Shown here: one piece after another, positions 49,119 through 62,182 of the stretch | How positions within the stretch are numbered: position 1 is the stretch's first letter | Layout: each line of letters starts with the position of its first letter | Assembly: GCA_003255025.1 (NCBI GenBank) | Contig: QANY01008070.1 | Span: 1-64,000 of the forward strand | Direction: 5' to 3' | Source of the DNA: Datisca glomerata | Taxonomy: Eukaryota > Streptophyta > Magnoliopsida > Cucurbitales > Datiscaceae | DNA length: 64,000 nucleotides | The notes under the pieces: model-generated | Told to the model about the DNA's origin: nothing | Seen by the model: the letters and a program-made list of their open reading frames with translations, nothing else | Databases searched by the model: none | Position numbers and translations under genes: made by a program

Positions 49119-50493
49119 CTAAGTAAGTGTTGCAAGCCACTGTATTCCTAACACCATATCCAATCCTTTGAGTGGTAGAGAAAATAAATCAAGTGGGAAC
49201 TTAATACCTTGAATGTTGACTAAGATGTCCTCATATCTCCCTTTACATGTGAGACGTTCTCCATTTGCCACAAGAACTGTAAACTGCTCTGTGGGTGTTA
49301 CAGGCAGTCGTAAAGTCTCCGATATTCGATCATTGATAAAATTATGGGTAGAACCGCTATCAATCAAGACTATGAACTCCTGATTTTGGAGTATCACCTT
49401 AATTCACATTGTACTAAGTATTGCCCATCCGGTGAGTGCATGTAATATGATCTCAGGATCCCCCATTTTCTCAAATTTTTCATCCTTATTTGCTTCTTCC
49501 CCGAATTTGATTGATTTCTCCCCCACATCTACTGCCTCATCCTGAGCAATATTCTCCAATATCATTAGTTGGGACACTTGACATCTATGTTCGGGAGTAA
49601 ATTTTCTGTTGTAGTTAAAGCATAGGCCCTGAGCTCTCCTATTCTGCATCTCGTCCCACGAAAGTCGTCTTACAGTGGTTGGTGTCGATGTTGGAGTTAT
49701 TTCTAAATTGTCTAACACCAGTGAGGGTTTGATTAAGCTAGGTCAAACCAATCGACATTGCCGAGTAACCTAGCCGTCCCTCATCTTTGCCAAATTGATT
49801 GCCTCTTTAATCGTCTGCGTCTTGAACATTCAGATTCCATTCGATATTTCTCGCTTCAATCCTCCTATAAAGGTTCCTACAAGTGACTTTTGTGTCCAAC
49901 CTAAAATCGATCTCCCAGTCGTTCAACTCCTTTTGATAATCTTTTAGTGACTCGATTTGCTTGACTCGTGACAAAGCCTTGTCAAAATCCTCTGATTCCG
50001 AAGGGCCAAATCGCGCCCTCACTTCATCTTTAAAATTTCCCAAGTAATTCTTTTTCCCTCTTCTTCGAATGCTCGACGGAGCCAATACCATCATCGATTA
50101 GCTTCACCTTCAAGATGGAATGAAGTATACCTTTTGATCATCAACAGTCTCCTAGAAATAAAAAAATTGGGTTACTCGATTTAGCCATTCTGTTGGGTCA
50201 TCTCCAAAATACTTTGGGAACTCCAATTTCTCCATCTTTGAAGAAAATGGTCGATTGTTGCCGCTACCCTCCCCATGAGTCCGACTCATCCCCTCTTGGT
50301 TTTCTCCATAACGATTGTAGTTTGCTTGACTGGTTGAATCACGATTGAGCAATATTGTGTCCGTTATTTGATCCAGAGTCACTTCCAATTGTTGGAATTT
50401 TTTAGCCACGCCATTCTTCATCCTTTGCATGCTGCTCTGTAAGCTTCCTATCCCCTGTTCCAGTTGATCAATTCGTTCTTTGTTGGTCGCCAT
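49119..50493 (-). pseudogene. Ty3/gypsy gag and aspartic protease
   Basis: Gag starts at ATG 50493 (MATNKERIDQLEQGIG, coiled-coil start) with the retrotransposon gag segment FPKYFGDDPTEWLNR; frameshifts at 50150 and 49800. The zinc knuckle reads CFNYNRKFTPEHRC: the second Cys is Tyr. The protease at 49119-49397 has an intact DSGSTHNFI active site. Confidence 0.85.
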
Positions 50494-50943
50494 TTACCCA
50501 TGCTCTGATATCAATTATAGGTCTCAATCAGAGATGAGTGATTCAATATAGTCAGTAATCCTCTTAGGGTGAGGATCAAACCACAATTTTGATAAATAAA
50601 GCTTCTTCCCCTTCTCATTCTTTCCCCTACCTTCTTATACATAAAACCATAATTATAACTACTTTAAGAATGCTTAAGTCTTTAGGAGGCTCATGCTCCA
50701 CTACCTATAAAGAAACTGAAGCTTAACTTCTACAGTTACACAAGATTTTCTATACTACAGGAAATACATAGGAAAACATACTTCACCAAATAAACAAAGA
50801 AATTACAAGCCAAAAACAAGAATAAAAGAAATATCTAATTGGGCTTGCAGATATCAGTAGGGGTGGTTGGGCTGATTATATCAGCCTAAGTATCGTGGAT
50901 TGGGTTTGGAGATCCATAGAGACCTCTTTGTTCTATCAGAAAG

Positions 50944-51500
50944 TTATAGAAGAGCTACCAAAAATTTTGAAACCGATTGATCCTCTCAAGGATAATCGGG
51001 AGGTGAATTTGATTGTTGCTAATAATGTAATAATGGCTGCGATTGAGGATATTGAGGGAGGATAAATGATTTTGGGAGGGAATTTAATAAGGGCACATAC
51101 AATGGGAGAGATAAGGAAAAGGAGGATAAAGTGGGATTTAATATAGGATAGAATAATGAGGTGGAATCTCAAGGTATGCTCATAGATGTTGAAGTCAAAG
51201 CTAGTGGGGGAGGAGTTGGATCAGGTGTTTTGGAGGTGCATGGTACAAATCAAGGCCATTTTGATCCTTTTTCTTTGGCCCTATCATTTCAAGGGTTACT
51301 AAAAGTAGCCCAATAAGGAAAATGGGGAAGGGCCGAAGAGGTAATTTTAATACTTCACTAAGTGGGCCCTCTGGAAGTAAGAGAGCATTTAAACATGTTT
51401 CAATGGGCTTAGATATTATTCTGGACAATGTGACAACTGGGGAAAAATGGAGGATGATTTGTTTGATTTAATGAAGGTAGCCAGCCATAAATGGCCCCAC
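50944..51500 (+). pseudogene. LINE ORF1 3' part, after the gypsy insertion
   Basis: Continuation of the LINE gag-like ORF beyond the duplicated target site: low-complexity acidic/basic linker sequence (PKILKPIDPLKDNREVN) with stops. No domain expected here. Confidence 0.6.
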
Positions 51501-51508
51501 CCTGATCA

Positions 51509-53344
51509 ATGGAACTCATAACTTGGAACTGTCAGGGTGTGGGGAACCCCCTGACTGTTTGATCGCTTAAGAAGTTATGTAAGCTTCACTCTCATGATGT
51601 GTTGGTATTGGTTAAAACAAAAAATAAGGCGGCTCGTTTGGAGATGCTCAGATGCAATTTAAACAAGAAATTTTATCTTACAGTTTAACTTGTGGGTCTC
51701 AGTGGAGGTATTTCCCTTTTATAGAATGAGGATAACCTAGTAACGGTGGTGAAATATGGTGAATTTTTCGTAGAAGCTGTTATTAATAATGTGGAAACTA
51801 GAGTTTACTAGAGATTCTTTGGCATATATGTAAGTACAAATGATGTTTTCGTATGTCTCAATGAGAGGTGCTCTTAAGAAAAATAAAAATGGTCAATCAA
51901 GCTTCCTTACTTATAGGGGATTTTAATACTATCTTAAATTACAAGGAGAAATGAGGGAACAATATTCAGAATTGGGCTTTGATGAATGCTTTTAATTCAT
52001 TATCAACGAATCATACATTATTGATTTAGGATTTAATGGCACTCCTTTTACTTGGACAAATAAGCGGAAGAGTGGATCACTATTAAAGAATGCATGGATA
52101 TATGTCTTGCAAGTGTGGATTGGCTTGAGTTATACCTGGATGCTAAACCCGCCCACCTAACCCTTGGTGGGTCAGATCATGTTGTTGTTGTCTTGAGCCT
52201 AGAAAAGAACTACAATAACTGGCAGCTCATTTTTCATTTTGACAGGCGGTGGAATGCGTTTAAGGGCTGTAGAGATGCGGTAAAACAGGCTTGGGCTGGA
52301 AAGTTACAGAATTCTAATCATATGTGCTTTGAATAGAAACTATATTTAAGCAAGAAAGAAGTCTTGCAATGGAGGAAGAAGGAAACCCATGCGAACTAAA
52401 AAAATCTTAATATCAAAGCTGAAAAATCATCTCCAGGATCTCCATGGGGGCGAGATATGTGATGTGGAGGATATTAGGAGAACTGAGATGGAGTTGGCCC
52501 AGGCAATTGATGAAGGAGAATGATATTGATAGGATCGATCCTGAATTGAATGGCGGAGTGAAGGGGATCGAAATTCAAAAAAAAATTCACACCAAGGTGA
52601 AGATCCGTCATAGACAACGTAGAATTCATGGATTAGAATATGAGAGAGGCCGCTAGATTTCTAATCATGAGGGGATTAAAAATGTTGCTATTCGTTACGT
52701 CAAGGATCTATTCAAAACAATGAATCCGACTAATATTGATGAAGATACGTAATTTGTGAGTCCTAAGATGAATGATGAAGATCGGGCAGCTCTGGAAAAG
52801 GAATTGTGTAGGGACGAATTTAAGGCAACACTGACGGATATCAACCCATCAAAAGCTTCATATTTGGATGGGTTTACAACAGGTTTTTTCCATCAGTTTA
52901 GTGAATGTATATTCCTCAGTTACTGACTTTTTAAAGTCTGTTGTGAGGCCTAGTTATTCGAATCAAACCCTTATTGTCCTCGTTCCTAAAAATCAAAATC
53001 TGATGTCTATGGCTAACCTTAGACCAATTAGTCTTTGTAATGTTTCTTATAAGACAATTTCAAAGATTTTGACCAATAGGTTACGGTTGGTGGTGAACAA
53101 GTTAGTGAATCCGGTGCAAAGTGCTTTTATCCAGGGAAGATGGATTAGGGATAACATACTACTTTCTTATGAGATTATTCACTCAATACAGACTACGGCA
53201 TTGAAATGAAGGAAGGAGGTAGCTATTAAACTGGATATGCCCAAAGCATACGACATGGTGGAATGGAGCTTCGTAATTCAGACATTGAAGTGTATGTAAT
53301 TCTCTTATACATTGTGTGATTGGATTTTCTCTTGTATATCTACT
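51509..53344 (+). pseudogene. LINE ORF2: endonuclease and first part of RT
   Basis: ATG 51509 starts MELITWNCQGVGNP, the N-terminal motif of plant LINE apurinic-type endonuclease. The region to 52330 includes LGFNGTPFTWTN and the catalytic GxSDH-like GGSDHVVV (52094-52336), with many stops. RT begins near 52760; 52868-53209 covers LRPISLCNVSYKTISKILTNRL. The hAT-like element interrupts at 53345, before the catalytic loop. Confidence 0.85.
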
Positions 53345-54737
53345 TAGGGGTGTTTAACGGTCGGTCTGGTAGTATTTTTGAAAGAAAACTAGACCAGACT
53401 AAAAATTACGGTCTTCCTATATAGAGGAACGAACCGACCATAACACTGCAAAAAATATGATCCGTCCAGACCGAACATCAACAATCTTATTAGACGGATT
53501 TTACAGACCAAAGGCTGAGCCTTTTACCTCACTCTCTTTTATCAATTAAATCAGAACTCATTCATGAACATATATCAACTAAATCAACTAAAATCAGAAC
53601 TAAATCAGATTTAAACCAACTAAATCAGAATTACAATATCTAAACCAACTAAATTAGCTGCATCAAAATAAATCAACACTCGTAATGGATTCATAAATTA
53701 TGGAAATAGAACAATTTTCATACCAATTTTTGGTCATCAAGTTGAGAGGTGAGCAGTTCATTGTACTCGTTAACAATTTGAGAATATTACAAGAAACTCT
53801 TAACATGGAAAAATCAATGAAAATAATTACACTCGATTGAGAATGTTGACTGAAGTAAGGGAAAAGTAATACAGCTTCAACTCTACTATTCAAAAGAGCC
53901 TCACTAATTCCAGCATCTACACCATCACAACTTCCACAACCATTGTGTGAACTCCATCACAACTATTGACCTCCTTCACAGACCATCAAACACGAACAAA
54001 CCATCATCGTTTCAGATCCACGATGCAAGATGCAACTTAATTCCATGAAGCTTTAGTGTAGAACGCGAAGTCGTGAAGGATAGAAGAAGGAGAATGAGGG
54101 GTTGCTCAGATAAAAAAAGCTTCGAGAATGTCTTAGATTTGAGATGAGGGAGAGAGAGGAGAGACGGAACGACACATATCTGAGGTAGAATTTGAAGGAG
54201 AACGTCTCAGATATCAGGAAAGAGCTTTGAGAGAGAGAGATCTGCGAGAGAGAGAGCTTCGAGAGATAGGCTTAAGAGAGAGAGAGAGAGTGTGTGCGTG
54301 AGTGTGTGTGTGTGTGTGTGTGTGTGAATATGGACTGAGCTGAGGGAAAAGGAGAGACGAGAGGTAGAATCGTAGGGAGTGAGGGAGGGGAAAGGTAAGA
54401 GGCAGAGTCGTGAGGGCTGAGGGAGAGGGAGAGTCGAGAGGAGGCAAGAGGGAGAGGTGTGAGGGAGAGGGAGAGGTGTGAGGGAGAGGGAGAGTCAAGA
54501 GGAGGCGAGAGGGAGAGGGACATTTAACCTAAATCCTAATATATACATATATATATAATATAAGGTCAGTCCGATCGGATCGATCCAGAACTAACAATTC
54601 TGGACCGATCCAAAATTTCGATCCGCTCTAAAAGGAGGACCGAACCGACCATTAACAAGAAAAAAATCGTTCAAACCGATCAATTTTAGTTCAGACCGGT
54701 TAGACTAAATGGTCTGGACGCTTTTTGAACATTCCTA
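53345..54737. mobile_element. Non-autonomous hAT-like element in LINE RT
   Basis: Imperfect terminal inverted repeats start TAGGGGTGTT (left) and TAGGAATGTT (right, complement). Flanks are 8-base target duplications TATCTACT (53337-53344) and TATCTATT (54738-54745). Subterminal regions repeat CGAACCGACC-type motifs on both sides, a known habit of hAT elements. Inside is low-complexity GA-rich sequence with (GT)n at 54293-54327. No transposase. LINE RT resumes right after it. Confidence 0.85.
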
Positions 54738-54745
54738 TATCTATT

Positions 54746-56950
54746 GTTACTTTTCAGGTCCTAATTAATGGGGAGATTTCTAATCAGTTTACGTCGAAGA
54801 AGGGTCTTCGTCAAGGTGATCCGTTGTCGCCTTATCTGTTCATGCTTTATGCTAAGGTGCTATTTTCATTACTGATTCAGGCTGAATTAAGGGGGGAGAT
54901 TCATGGAAGCAAACCATCTCGGCAAGGCCTAGCTATGTGGCATCTATTTTTCACGGATGATTCATTACTTTTCTGCAATGTGACAATCTCTAAAATCCTT
55001 TCCATCCTTAACTACTATGGTATGGCATCTGGACAGACTATTAATTTCAACAAGAGTTGTATTGTGTTTAGTAAGAATGTCCCTCTGGATTTAAAAAAAT
55101 GATTTAGCAAATTCTTTGAGCACGAATCGCAGCAATGATTTAGGGAAATATTTAGGCTTGGAATCAAACTTTGGGTTGTCTAAGCTTAAATTATTCAATG
55201 AGATTAAAGATAAAGTGGTTGATAGCATGTCGGGATGGTCTGAGAGATATCCTTTTGTTGCTGGTCGAAAGACTCTTATTAAGGCCATTGCTCTTGCCAT
55301 TCCTGGTTATGCCATGTCATGCTTTAAAATTTTTGTAACGCTGTTGGATGATTTATGTATTCGTATGTGCGATTTTTTGTGGAGTTCGAACGGAAATAAA
55401 AAAAGGATATATTGGGCGGCCTCGCAGAATTCAGTCAATAGTAAGGATATTAGGGGTTTTGAATTCCGTGATTTGATCTGTTATAACAAAGCCATGTTAT
55501 TGAAACAAGGGTGGAGGATTATCTCGAATCCTTCGAGCCTAGTTGCTCGGTTTCTTAAGGTAAAATACTTTAAGAACAGGAATTTTTGGAATGTGGGCTT
55601 GGGTTCGAGACCATCGTGGGGTTGGAGAAGTATATTAGAAGGCCAAAAAATATTAGTTCATGGTGTTAGATGGAGAGTTGAAGATGGTAGAGGTATTTGT
55701 ATCTGGACTGATCCGTGGGTTCCCAGACCTATTAATTTCCCTGTCCTTCCCCCTCCTAATGATAATGTTTGTATGGTTCATGAGATTAAAAAATTCAGAA
55801 TGGAAGATGAGAGTTCTTAATGAGATTTTTTTGAAGGATGATGTGGAGGTGATTAGTAGGATTCCTATCAGTAGGACTGGATGTTGTGATGAATTGGTGT
55901 GGCAGTATTCTAAAGATGGTCAGTATACTGTCAAATCTGGCTACAAAGTTTCTATGACTCTCCTAAAAAACGGTGATTTGGGAAGAGCTGCCTCGGGTGA
56001 GTCTAGTGCTAGGGAGGATAATAGTGCCATTTGGAAAGGGATTTGGAAGCTTAAAGCCCCCCCAAAAATAAGGGAGTTTATTTGGAGATGTTCTAGAGAT
56101 TTTATTGCGGTTAAAGTTAATCAGAGAAAGCGGGGAATTGATATTGATCCCTCTTATCCTTTTTACGGTTTGGAAGACAAATCGAGTGTGCATCTATTTT
56201 TTAGATGCCATTTTGCTAGACCTTTCTGGTTTGGCAATTGTTTTTCTCTTGACCCTTTGTTGATGCATGGAAACAGTTTTTTTGAGGTTTGGTCTGCGGT
56301 TTGGAAAGCTCTTCGCCGAACAGAGTCTTTTGAAGAATGTATTCAGTAGATGGTCTTCGGTCTGTGGAGGATTTGGAAATGCAGAAATCATTTGTGCTTT
56401 AATCATGAAATTATGAATCCAATGGAGGCTATCCAAGTCAATGTGGGGCAAATTGAGGAGTTGAACTGTTGCCAAGCAGGTCGGGTTTCTCTGGCTGCTT
56501 ATGGGGAATTACCTGCTGTCGGGGTTGATATATTAAATCGGTCCTTAGCTGCTCCTGTTTTTGGCTGGCGATTGGTTTCGGATGCTGCCTTTAAGGATGG
56601 GATTGGTGTCATGAGTTGGTTTTTGTTACATCCAGATAATTATGTGTGCAGTATTGGTTTCATGAAGATTCACATGTTGAGAATGTGTTAATTGCTGAAG
56701 CTATGGCAATACGTTGGGGCTTGGAAGTGTGTGCACAAGATCAATGGATTCTCTATGCATTAAATGAGATTGTTTTGAAATTATTTCGGCCCTCCAAAAG
56801 GGTATCGTTGTGAATGCAGGGATAGGAACTGTCTTAAAAGATATTATGTTTTATTGTTCCTCAGTTAATTGTATTTCCTTTCGAGTAGTTAAATATCTTA
56901 CCATTCACTATAAATATAAATCGAAATACCAGAAGACATGATGAAATTAG
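54746..56950 (+). pseudogene. LINE ORF2: RT end, zinc finger and RNase H
   Basis: The RT resumes at VLINGEISNQF, then KKGLRQGDPLSPYLF and FFTDDSLLF (catalytic loop, intact DD). A frameshift at about 55100 is followed by the 55116-55820 post-RT region. 55660-56349 has the zf-RVT part (SVHLFFRCHFARPFW). 56350-56691 and the following broken frames to about 56950 contain an RNase H remnant (SDAAFKDGIGVMSW). No clear A tail. Elements inserted later removed about 6.4 kb of contiguity from this single LINE. Confidence 0.85.
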
Positions 56951-57604
56951 AGGGTCTAGACCTTTAAATGGACTATTTTTAATTTAAATAAACATGTGTA
57001 ATTTTAAGTATTTATATAATATTTGTTATTTTATATTTGTATTTGATTAGGAATTAAAATAATATATATGGAATAAGAGGGAAATATAGAAGTATAGTCT
57101 ACTATGTTTCCCGTTGTGGTTAATAGTGCTTCAATTTAATAAATGTGCATTATTATAAATATTTCTATAATATTTATTAATTTAATATCATTGAAGAAAT
57201 CAATACAATAATATATCACGTTTTTAGCTACAATGAAAATGAGTTTAAAACATGGGATGAAAATGTTAGTTGTAAATATTGAAATCAAAAGATTAATTAC
57301 TTAAAATAAGTATGGGTATAATGAAAATTTAGTTGGACAAATTTGTCCAACAAATGTTTTCAACGATACAAGCTTTTAGATATAGTAGGATAGAATTTGA
57401 TTTGTTTAAAGATATTTGATTTGGTGATTTTTGATAGATATGTCATTTGAAGACCCAATTCGGTAAAAAGGACTAGAATTTTTTAGTAGATTTTAGGTCT
57501 TTTTAGCATTTTATTTTATCGGAACAGAGAAGTAATATAGAAAAGAAAGGAGAAAGTACATCAAGGTAGTTTTAAACCATCAACCGAGAAGAGTTAATCC
57601 CTAT
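56951..57604. other. AT-rich spacer, no gene seen
   Basis: No reading frame or repeat recognised between two LINE remnants. Confidence 0.6.
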
Positions 57605-58785
57605 CAACTAGAACATAAATGCCATAGGGAAGAGGTAGTGAATTGTAAAAACACAGTTCTGAACTAAGCTAAATCTTGCGATAGCGTCAGCAACTTTATT
57701 GTATTCCCTACGAATCCAAGAAACTTGACAAGACTGAAAACACCCAAGATAATTCTTAATATGATAAATAAAATTACAAAGATTCCAAAGAAGAGGATAA
57801 TTGTCTAAGATAAAGTCTACAATTTTTTTGGAATCACACTCCACCAAAATGCTCATCCAACCATTAGCTTTGGCAAGATTAAAGCCCTCTCCAACAACAG
57901 TTAATTCAGCAAAATCAATACTGGAGCTGAAAATTTTCTTGTCATGGGAACCAATCAACTCTCCATTGTGATCTCTAGCAGCAATACCAAAAGAGGCAGC
58001 AAAGGGGAAGGTGTGAAAGGAAGCATCAACGTTAATCTTGATCCAACCACGAGGGGGGCGGCCAGCAAAACCTGGAAACAAGCACACTGGAAAAAGAGTC
58101 AGGACTAGAAGCCAACCAAGGAGAAAGATTCGAAACACTATAAGCCAATGTCCTAGAAGCAGGAAAAATAACCGAAGAAATCATCAAATTATTAATCACA
58201 CAGTCATAAGAATTAGGACCTGAAATTAAACCAGAATTAATAGAGGTAGAAACATGAGAAGAGCCAAAAACCAGTCCAGATTCAGCAGCAGAAATGGGAG
58301 AAAATGGGTAGCAGCAGGCATATTGAAAGGGACAGAACAAGGGGAAAACAAAAATCATTAATAATATGATCATGTAAAGAGGAATCAAAAGGGAAATGGA
58401 GACTATTAGCATTACAATAGTTAGAAAAATACATAAGAGCTATGTGAACAGTAAGATGATGATTAACATGCTTCACTTCAAAAATAAAGAGATTTCTCTC
58501 TTTCCAAATGAACCAACAAAAGCAATAGAAAAAAGAAATCATGATCAAATTACTATCAGAATGAGATTTGAGATCCAAAAATCTATCAAACAACAATCAT
58601 TAAAATTATGCTTATGATCATTAGATATTTAAAATGAAACGGAGAGATAAACCAGGATGTTTTGGCCCATTTACAGCCAAAGAAAATATGATCATAGATT
58701 CCTCATTATGATTGCATCATATATGATTCACTTCGAAGTGGTTTTACCGAGCTCTTCCATCACATGCATGTCGTTGATCAATGTA
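57605..58785 (-). mobile_element. LINE 3' fragment: zinc finger and RNase H
   Basis: Minus strand. 57608-58138 holds an RNase H domain: GWIKINVDASF (first catalytic Asp), GIAARDHNGELIG, AELTVVGEGFNLAKA (Glu) and VECDSK (Asp), with VSWIRREYNKVADAIAR at the end, so the catalytic set is visible. 58282-58596 is the typical WFIWKERN linker, and 58600-58780 a decayed zf-RVT finger. 5'-truncated, apparently at the CACTA-like element at 58786. Confidence 0.85.
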
Positions 58786-59100
58786 CACTATAAGAAATAT
58801 AGTATTCTACAAAAATAAAATAAGAGTTTCAGTCTGCTCTTATTAAAAATAAGTAACAACAAGAGAATTAAAAATCAAGTAAAATTTATTCTTGTCAAGA
58901 GTAAAAAAAGGCGGAACTTAAAATTAGATATGACATAAAATTTAAAACGCAGGGCTTAAAACTAGTTGGTCTCTTTTTCAACATGACTCTTCTTCTCTCA
59001 ATCTCTCTTTCATTCTAAGACAGTGAGTTAGGGTTCTCGAAAATGGGCGATTAGAGTTTTCTCGAAGATCTTTGCCTGAGAAATCTCTCATGGGTTCGCC

Positions 59101-59485
59101 TGAGCTCATCGCTGTGGCTCCCACTGGTTTTCGTCATGGGTCTCGTCACTGTGCTTGGTTCTCATCATTGTGGGTCTCGTTTTCTTCCCTGATTTTCTCC
59201 GTTTCTTTCACCGTGGGTCACTGTTCTTGGTCTGATTTTCTCACATGCATGGTTTTTCTCACTTTCTTTTCCTGAGAGATCATCCGTGTGTTCAATTGAA
59301 CTCATCGTCATGGCTCTCACTAGTTTTCATCGTGAGTCTCATCATTGTGCTTGGTTCTCGTCATAGTGGGTCTCGTTTTCTTCTCTGACTTTCTCTATTT
59401 TCTTCATTGTGGGTCACTATGCTTGGTATGATTTTTACATATTGGTGGGTTTGTCTCATTTTCTTCTCTATTTTTTCTATAGAAT
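59101..59485. repeat. Two-copy tandem repeat, period about 196 bases, inside CACTA-like element
   Basis: 59101-59296 and 59297-59485 share GTGCTTGGTTCTC, GTGGGTCTCGTTTTCTTC and GTGGGTCACT. This GC-richer block may be transduplicated host sequence. Confidence 0.8.
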
Positions 59486-60075
59486 GAAGAAATGGTGCGA
59501 GCCTCGTCGCCACAGCTACTGCATCGTGGCCACCGAGGAACACTAAGGAACCCTAATGTACCTCTCCCTCTCCTCTCATTTATCTTTCATGAATTTACTT
59601 CAATCGTGTCTTCTTGTTGTTGTAGGAGTCTAATACATTTTGCTTGTTGTGCATGATTTTCAACTTAAGGTTCACGGGGTAGTCTTTAGGTTGATTTCGG
59701 TGTCTGGTCAAGTAAAAAATGCACCAAGGGTGATTAATTTTACTATTTGGAAATGTTAAGCATGTCTTCTCTATTATCGAGTGTGATCAATATGTGAGTG
59801 TGAGAATCGGATTTGAATTTTTTTATGCTCTCTTCCATACTTCAGAATAAATATGAGAATGATTGATTTGAATCTTTTTCTGCTCTCTTTTTCCGATCAA
59901 TATGTGGGTGTGTGAATTTGTATGGGTGTGTAGTGGTGTTATATTCTCAAATTAGACTAATTATTGATTCACACAGACTCTCACAAACCTTTTCTTCTTC
60001 TTTTCTTTCAATATGAAATTAAGAACCACATAATCAACCTGAACCACTTGCTAGACGAAGCTAGTATCATATCCA

Positions 60076-60327
60076 ATGCTTGTAAAGTTTCTTTTCCTGA
60101 TATTAGAGCTAATATGTGAAAACTTGCCAGTTATGACTTTTAAGGAATTGTCAGAAATTGTGGAAGATGGTTTTGTAGGAGAGCTACTTGCTGGAATGCC
60201 TAAAAGAAGAGCTGGGTTTGTATGTGAAGGTGTGTGGATGAAAAAAATTTTCTTTGAGTTTTCGAGAAAGTATGTTGGAGCTTGCTGTAATTTCATTATT
60301 GGTTTGTTGTGGAGATATGATTCTTAG
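60076..60327 (+). CDS. Unrecognised 83-aa reading frame inside CACTA-like element
   Basis: MLVKFLFLILELICENLPV... then ELSEIVEDGFVGELLAGMPKRRAGF. No known motif. It lies inside a mobile element and has no clear partner exon; captured gene piece or chance frame. Confidence 0.25.
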   Translation: MLVKFLFLILELICENLPVMTFKELSEIVEDGFVGELLAGMPKRRAGFVCEGVWMKKIFFEFSRKYVGACCNFIIGLLWRYDS

Positions 60328-61664
60328 ATTTTAAGCATTCGCCTCCCTCCTTATCTCTAAAATATTAAGCAAAATTGTAAATTCTTTTGATGAATTATAC
60401 ATGGAGCTTGTGATATTATTGGCTCTTATGGTTGGAATATTGGAATGCATAATGAGACTCTTGAGGTAATTCTATGTTTTTCATTATTGGTCATCACATT
60501 GTTACCCTTGTGCTATATAATGAGATTCCATGGCGCTAGATAAAGTCTTAGACCCATTTGAATACTAGAGCAACTTAATATTGAGGCTTGTTACTTTTTA
60601 CATTCTAATGTAAAATATGTGTAAACATTATGTTAGAAAAAATCAGTACTTATATTGATTATCTGTCCAATGTGCAAGTTTCTGTGTGGTTGCTGATCCT
60701 AATAAAGGTTAGTACATGAGATTTACTCTAATGAACCTTCTTGCTTGCATTTCTTCTCATTGGTGTAGTCTTTTTAAAATTTTTGAAAAATTTGATAATT
60801 AATAAGCTGGTAAATTTAATCTAAAACTTATCTTAATTTAACATTGCATGAGCACTCATCCTATTGTTTATTAGATGGTTACAACATGAGGTGCATAAAT
60901 TGGAATGTTACTCGCACTTTGGGTGCTTCTTTTTCTAAGGATATTTTTATGGCCATGAAGTAATCTTAGAATTACTTTTCCTCTCTTAGTGAGGTAATCC
61001 TAGAATTACCATTCCTCTCAAGGGTTTTTTGCCCATCTTATTAATTTGATCTTTTAACTATCTCACATCACATGTTATATGTATGTGAAGTTCAGAAATG
61101 TTAATTTATATCTTACTGCATGAATATGCACTAGTATGGACTAATTGGTAGCTGGTGAAGTATGTATGTTAGAGATCATGATCTCATTACTTTCTTGATA
61201 ATAAAAAAAGGGTCTGTTGTTTGCTTATCACGAGTGACATGGTTGTGAGTAGCTTTTCTTGTTTGACTGATGGGATGTATGTGATGATGAAGGATCAGTT
61301 TGTAAATTATGTTGTACAGAAAGTGCCGGAAACTTGTGACGACTAGCTACTTGAAAGCAATTATGTTAATGCAAAATAAGAGCAACTTTCTTCCTTTTAT
61401 TTATGATGCATCTATGTATTTTTAAACATGCGAATGCGATGGAAATGTGAAATTAGGGGACTTGCATTGTGACATACAATTGATATTAGCTGTTTGTCTT
61501 ACCAAATACTTCTAATGTTGAGTAGTGTTCGTTGTGTTCTAACTTTCTTATTCTTTTTCCATGGTCGTTTTGTCAATTGCTCCATTTATTTTTCTGTACC
61601 TTCATATTTACTTTTACCTTTGATTAATTTCAATCACAACCGAGGGTGATTACTGCTTCTGTTG

Positions 61665-61755
61665 ATGTCTTCTAAGCACAAGAGTGCTACATTTGCAAAA
61701 CAAGTGGGCACCTGTTACAAGTGTGGCTAATTGGGCCATACTGGTTTGGTAAGTC
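61665..61755 (+). pseudogene. Exon-like remnant with CCHC zinc knuckle
   Basis: Reads MSSKHKSATFAKQVGTCYKCG, stop, LGHTGLV, then GTAAGT, a good splice donor. CX2CX4H of a zinc knuckle, with a stop where one residue would be. It looks like an exon of a host CCHC protein or retrotransposon gag captured by the CACTA-like element. Confidence 0.45.
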
Positions 61756-62182
61756 AGCTATCTTTTGAGATTCTTCATGTGTGTTTTTTGGTACGTACAA
61801 GTGCCTTTCACAGTTTCTTCCTTTACCTGCATGAGCTCGTATGCCTACCTGTTGAGTTATAGATTTTTTTGTTATGCCCGACTGCAGTGCTCCAATATCC
61901 ATTTGGATGTTATAATATCTTTGAATCCCTTAATGTTCTTTTTTACATGCATATGGCCAGTGGTCCATTGAAGTATATGTCACCAAGATGGAGTTGCAAC
62001 AACGAGGAAAAACAACGCTTTAGGTGAAGACAAACATGGTCGTGGTAAATAATTATAATGGACGAGATTAGAACAAGTGTTACTTGTATATTTTAAGAAC
62101 AAATGTTTCTTGTATATTTTAAGGATAAGTTAGTGATATATATTAATGTTGTATTGCTGCTCTTTATGCTATTTAAAATTAT

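Larger units (their letters stand above)
45961..50938 (-). mobile_element. Ty3/gypsy chromovirus inserted in LINE, complete with both LTRs
   Basis: LTRs 45961-46383 and about 50514-50938 (423 and 425 bases, minus strand TGATAGAACA...). Target duplication GAAAG at 45956-45960 and 50939-50943. Primer site TGATATCAGAGC (50502-50513, minus) resembles tRNA-Met. The polypurine tract, GGGGTAGGTAT-like, lies at 46384-46397. Order on the minus strand: gag, protease, RT, RNase H, integrase, chromodomain. All frames are broken, so it is non-autonomous now. The close LTR similarity and clean target duplication suggest a younger age than the host LINE. Confidence 0.93.

Noticed and set aside
54214..54523. 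Ser/Leu/Pro-rich frames inside the hAT-like element
   Set aside because: They are translations of GA-rich low-complexity DNA; two overlapping frames look alike, as expected of a simple repeat.
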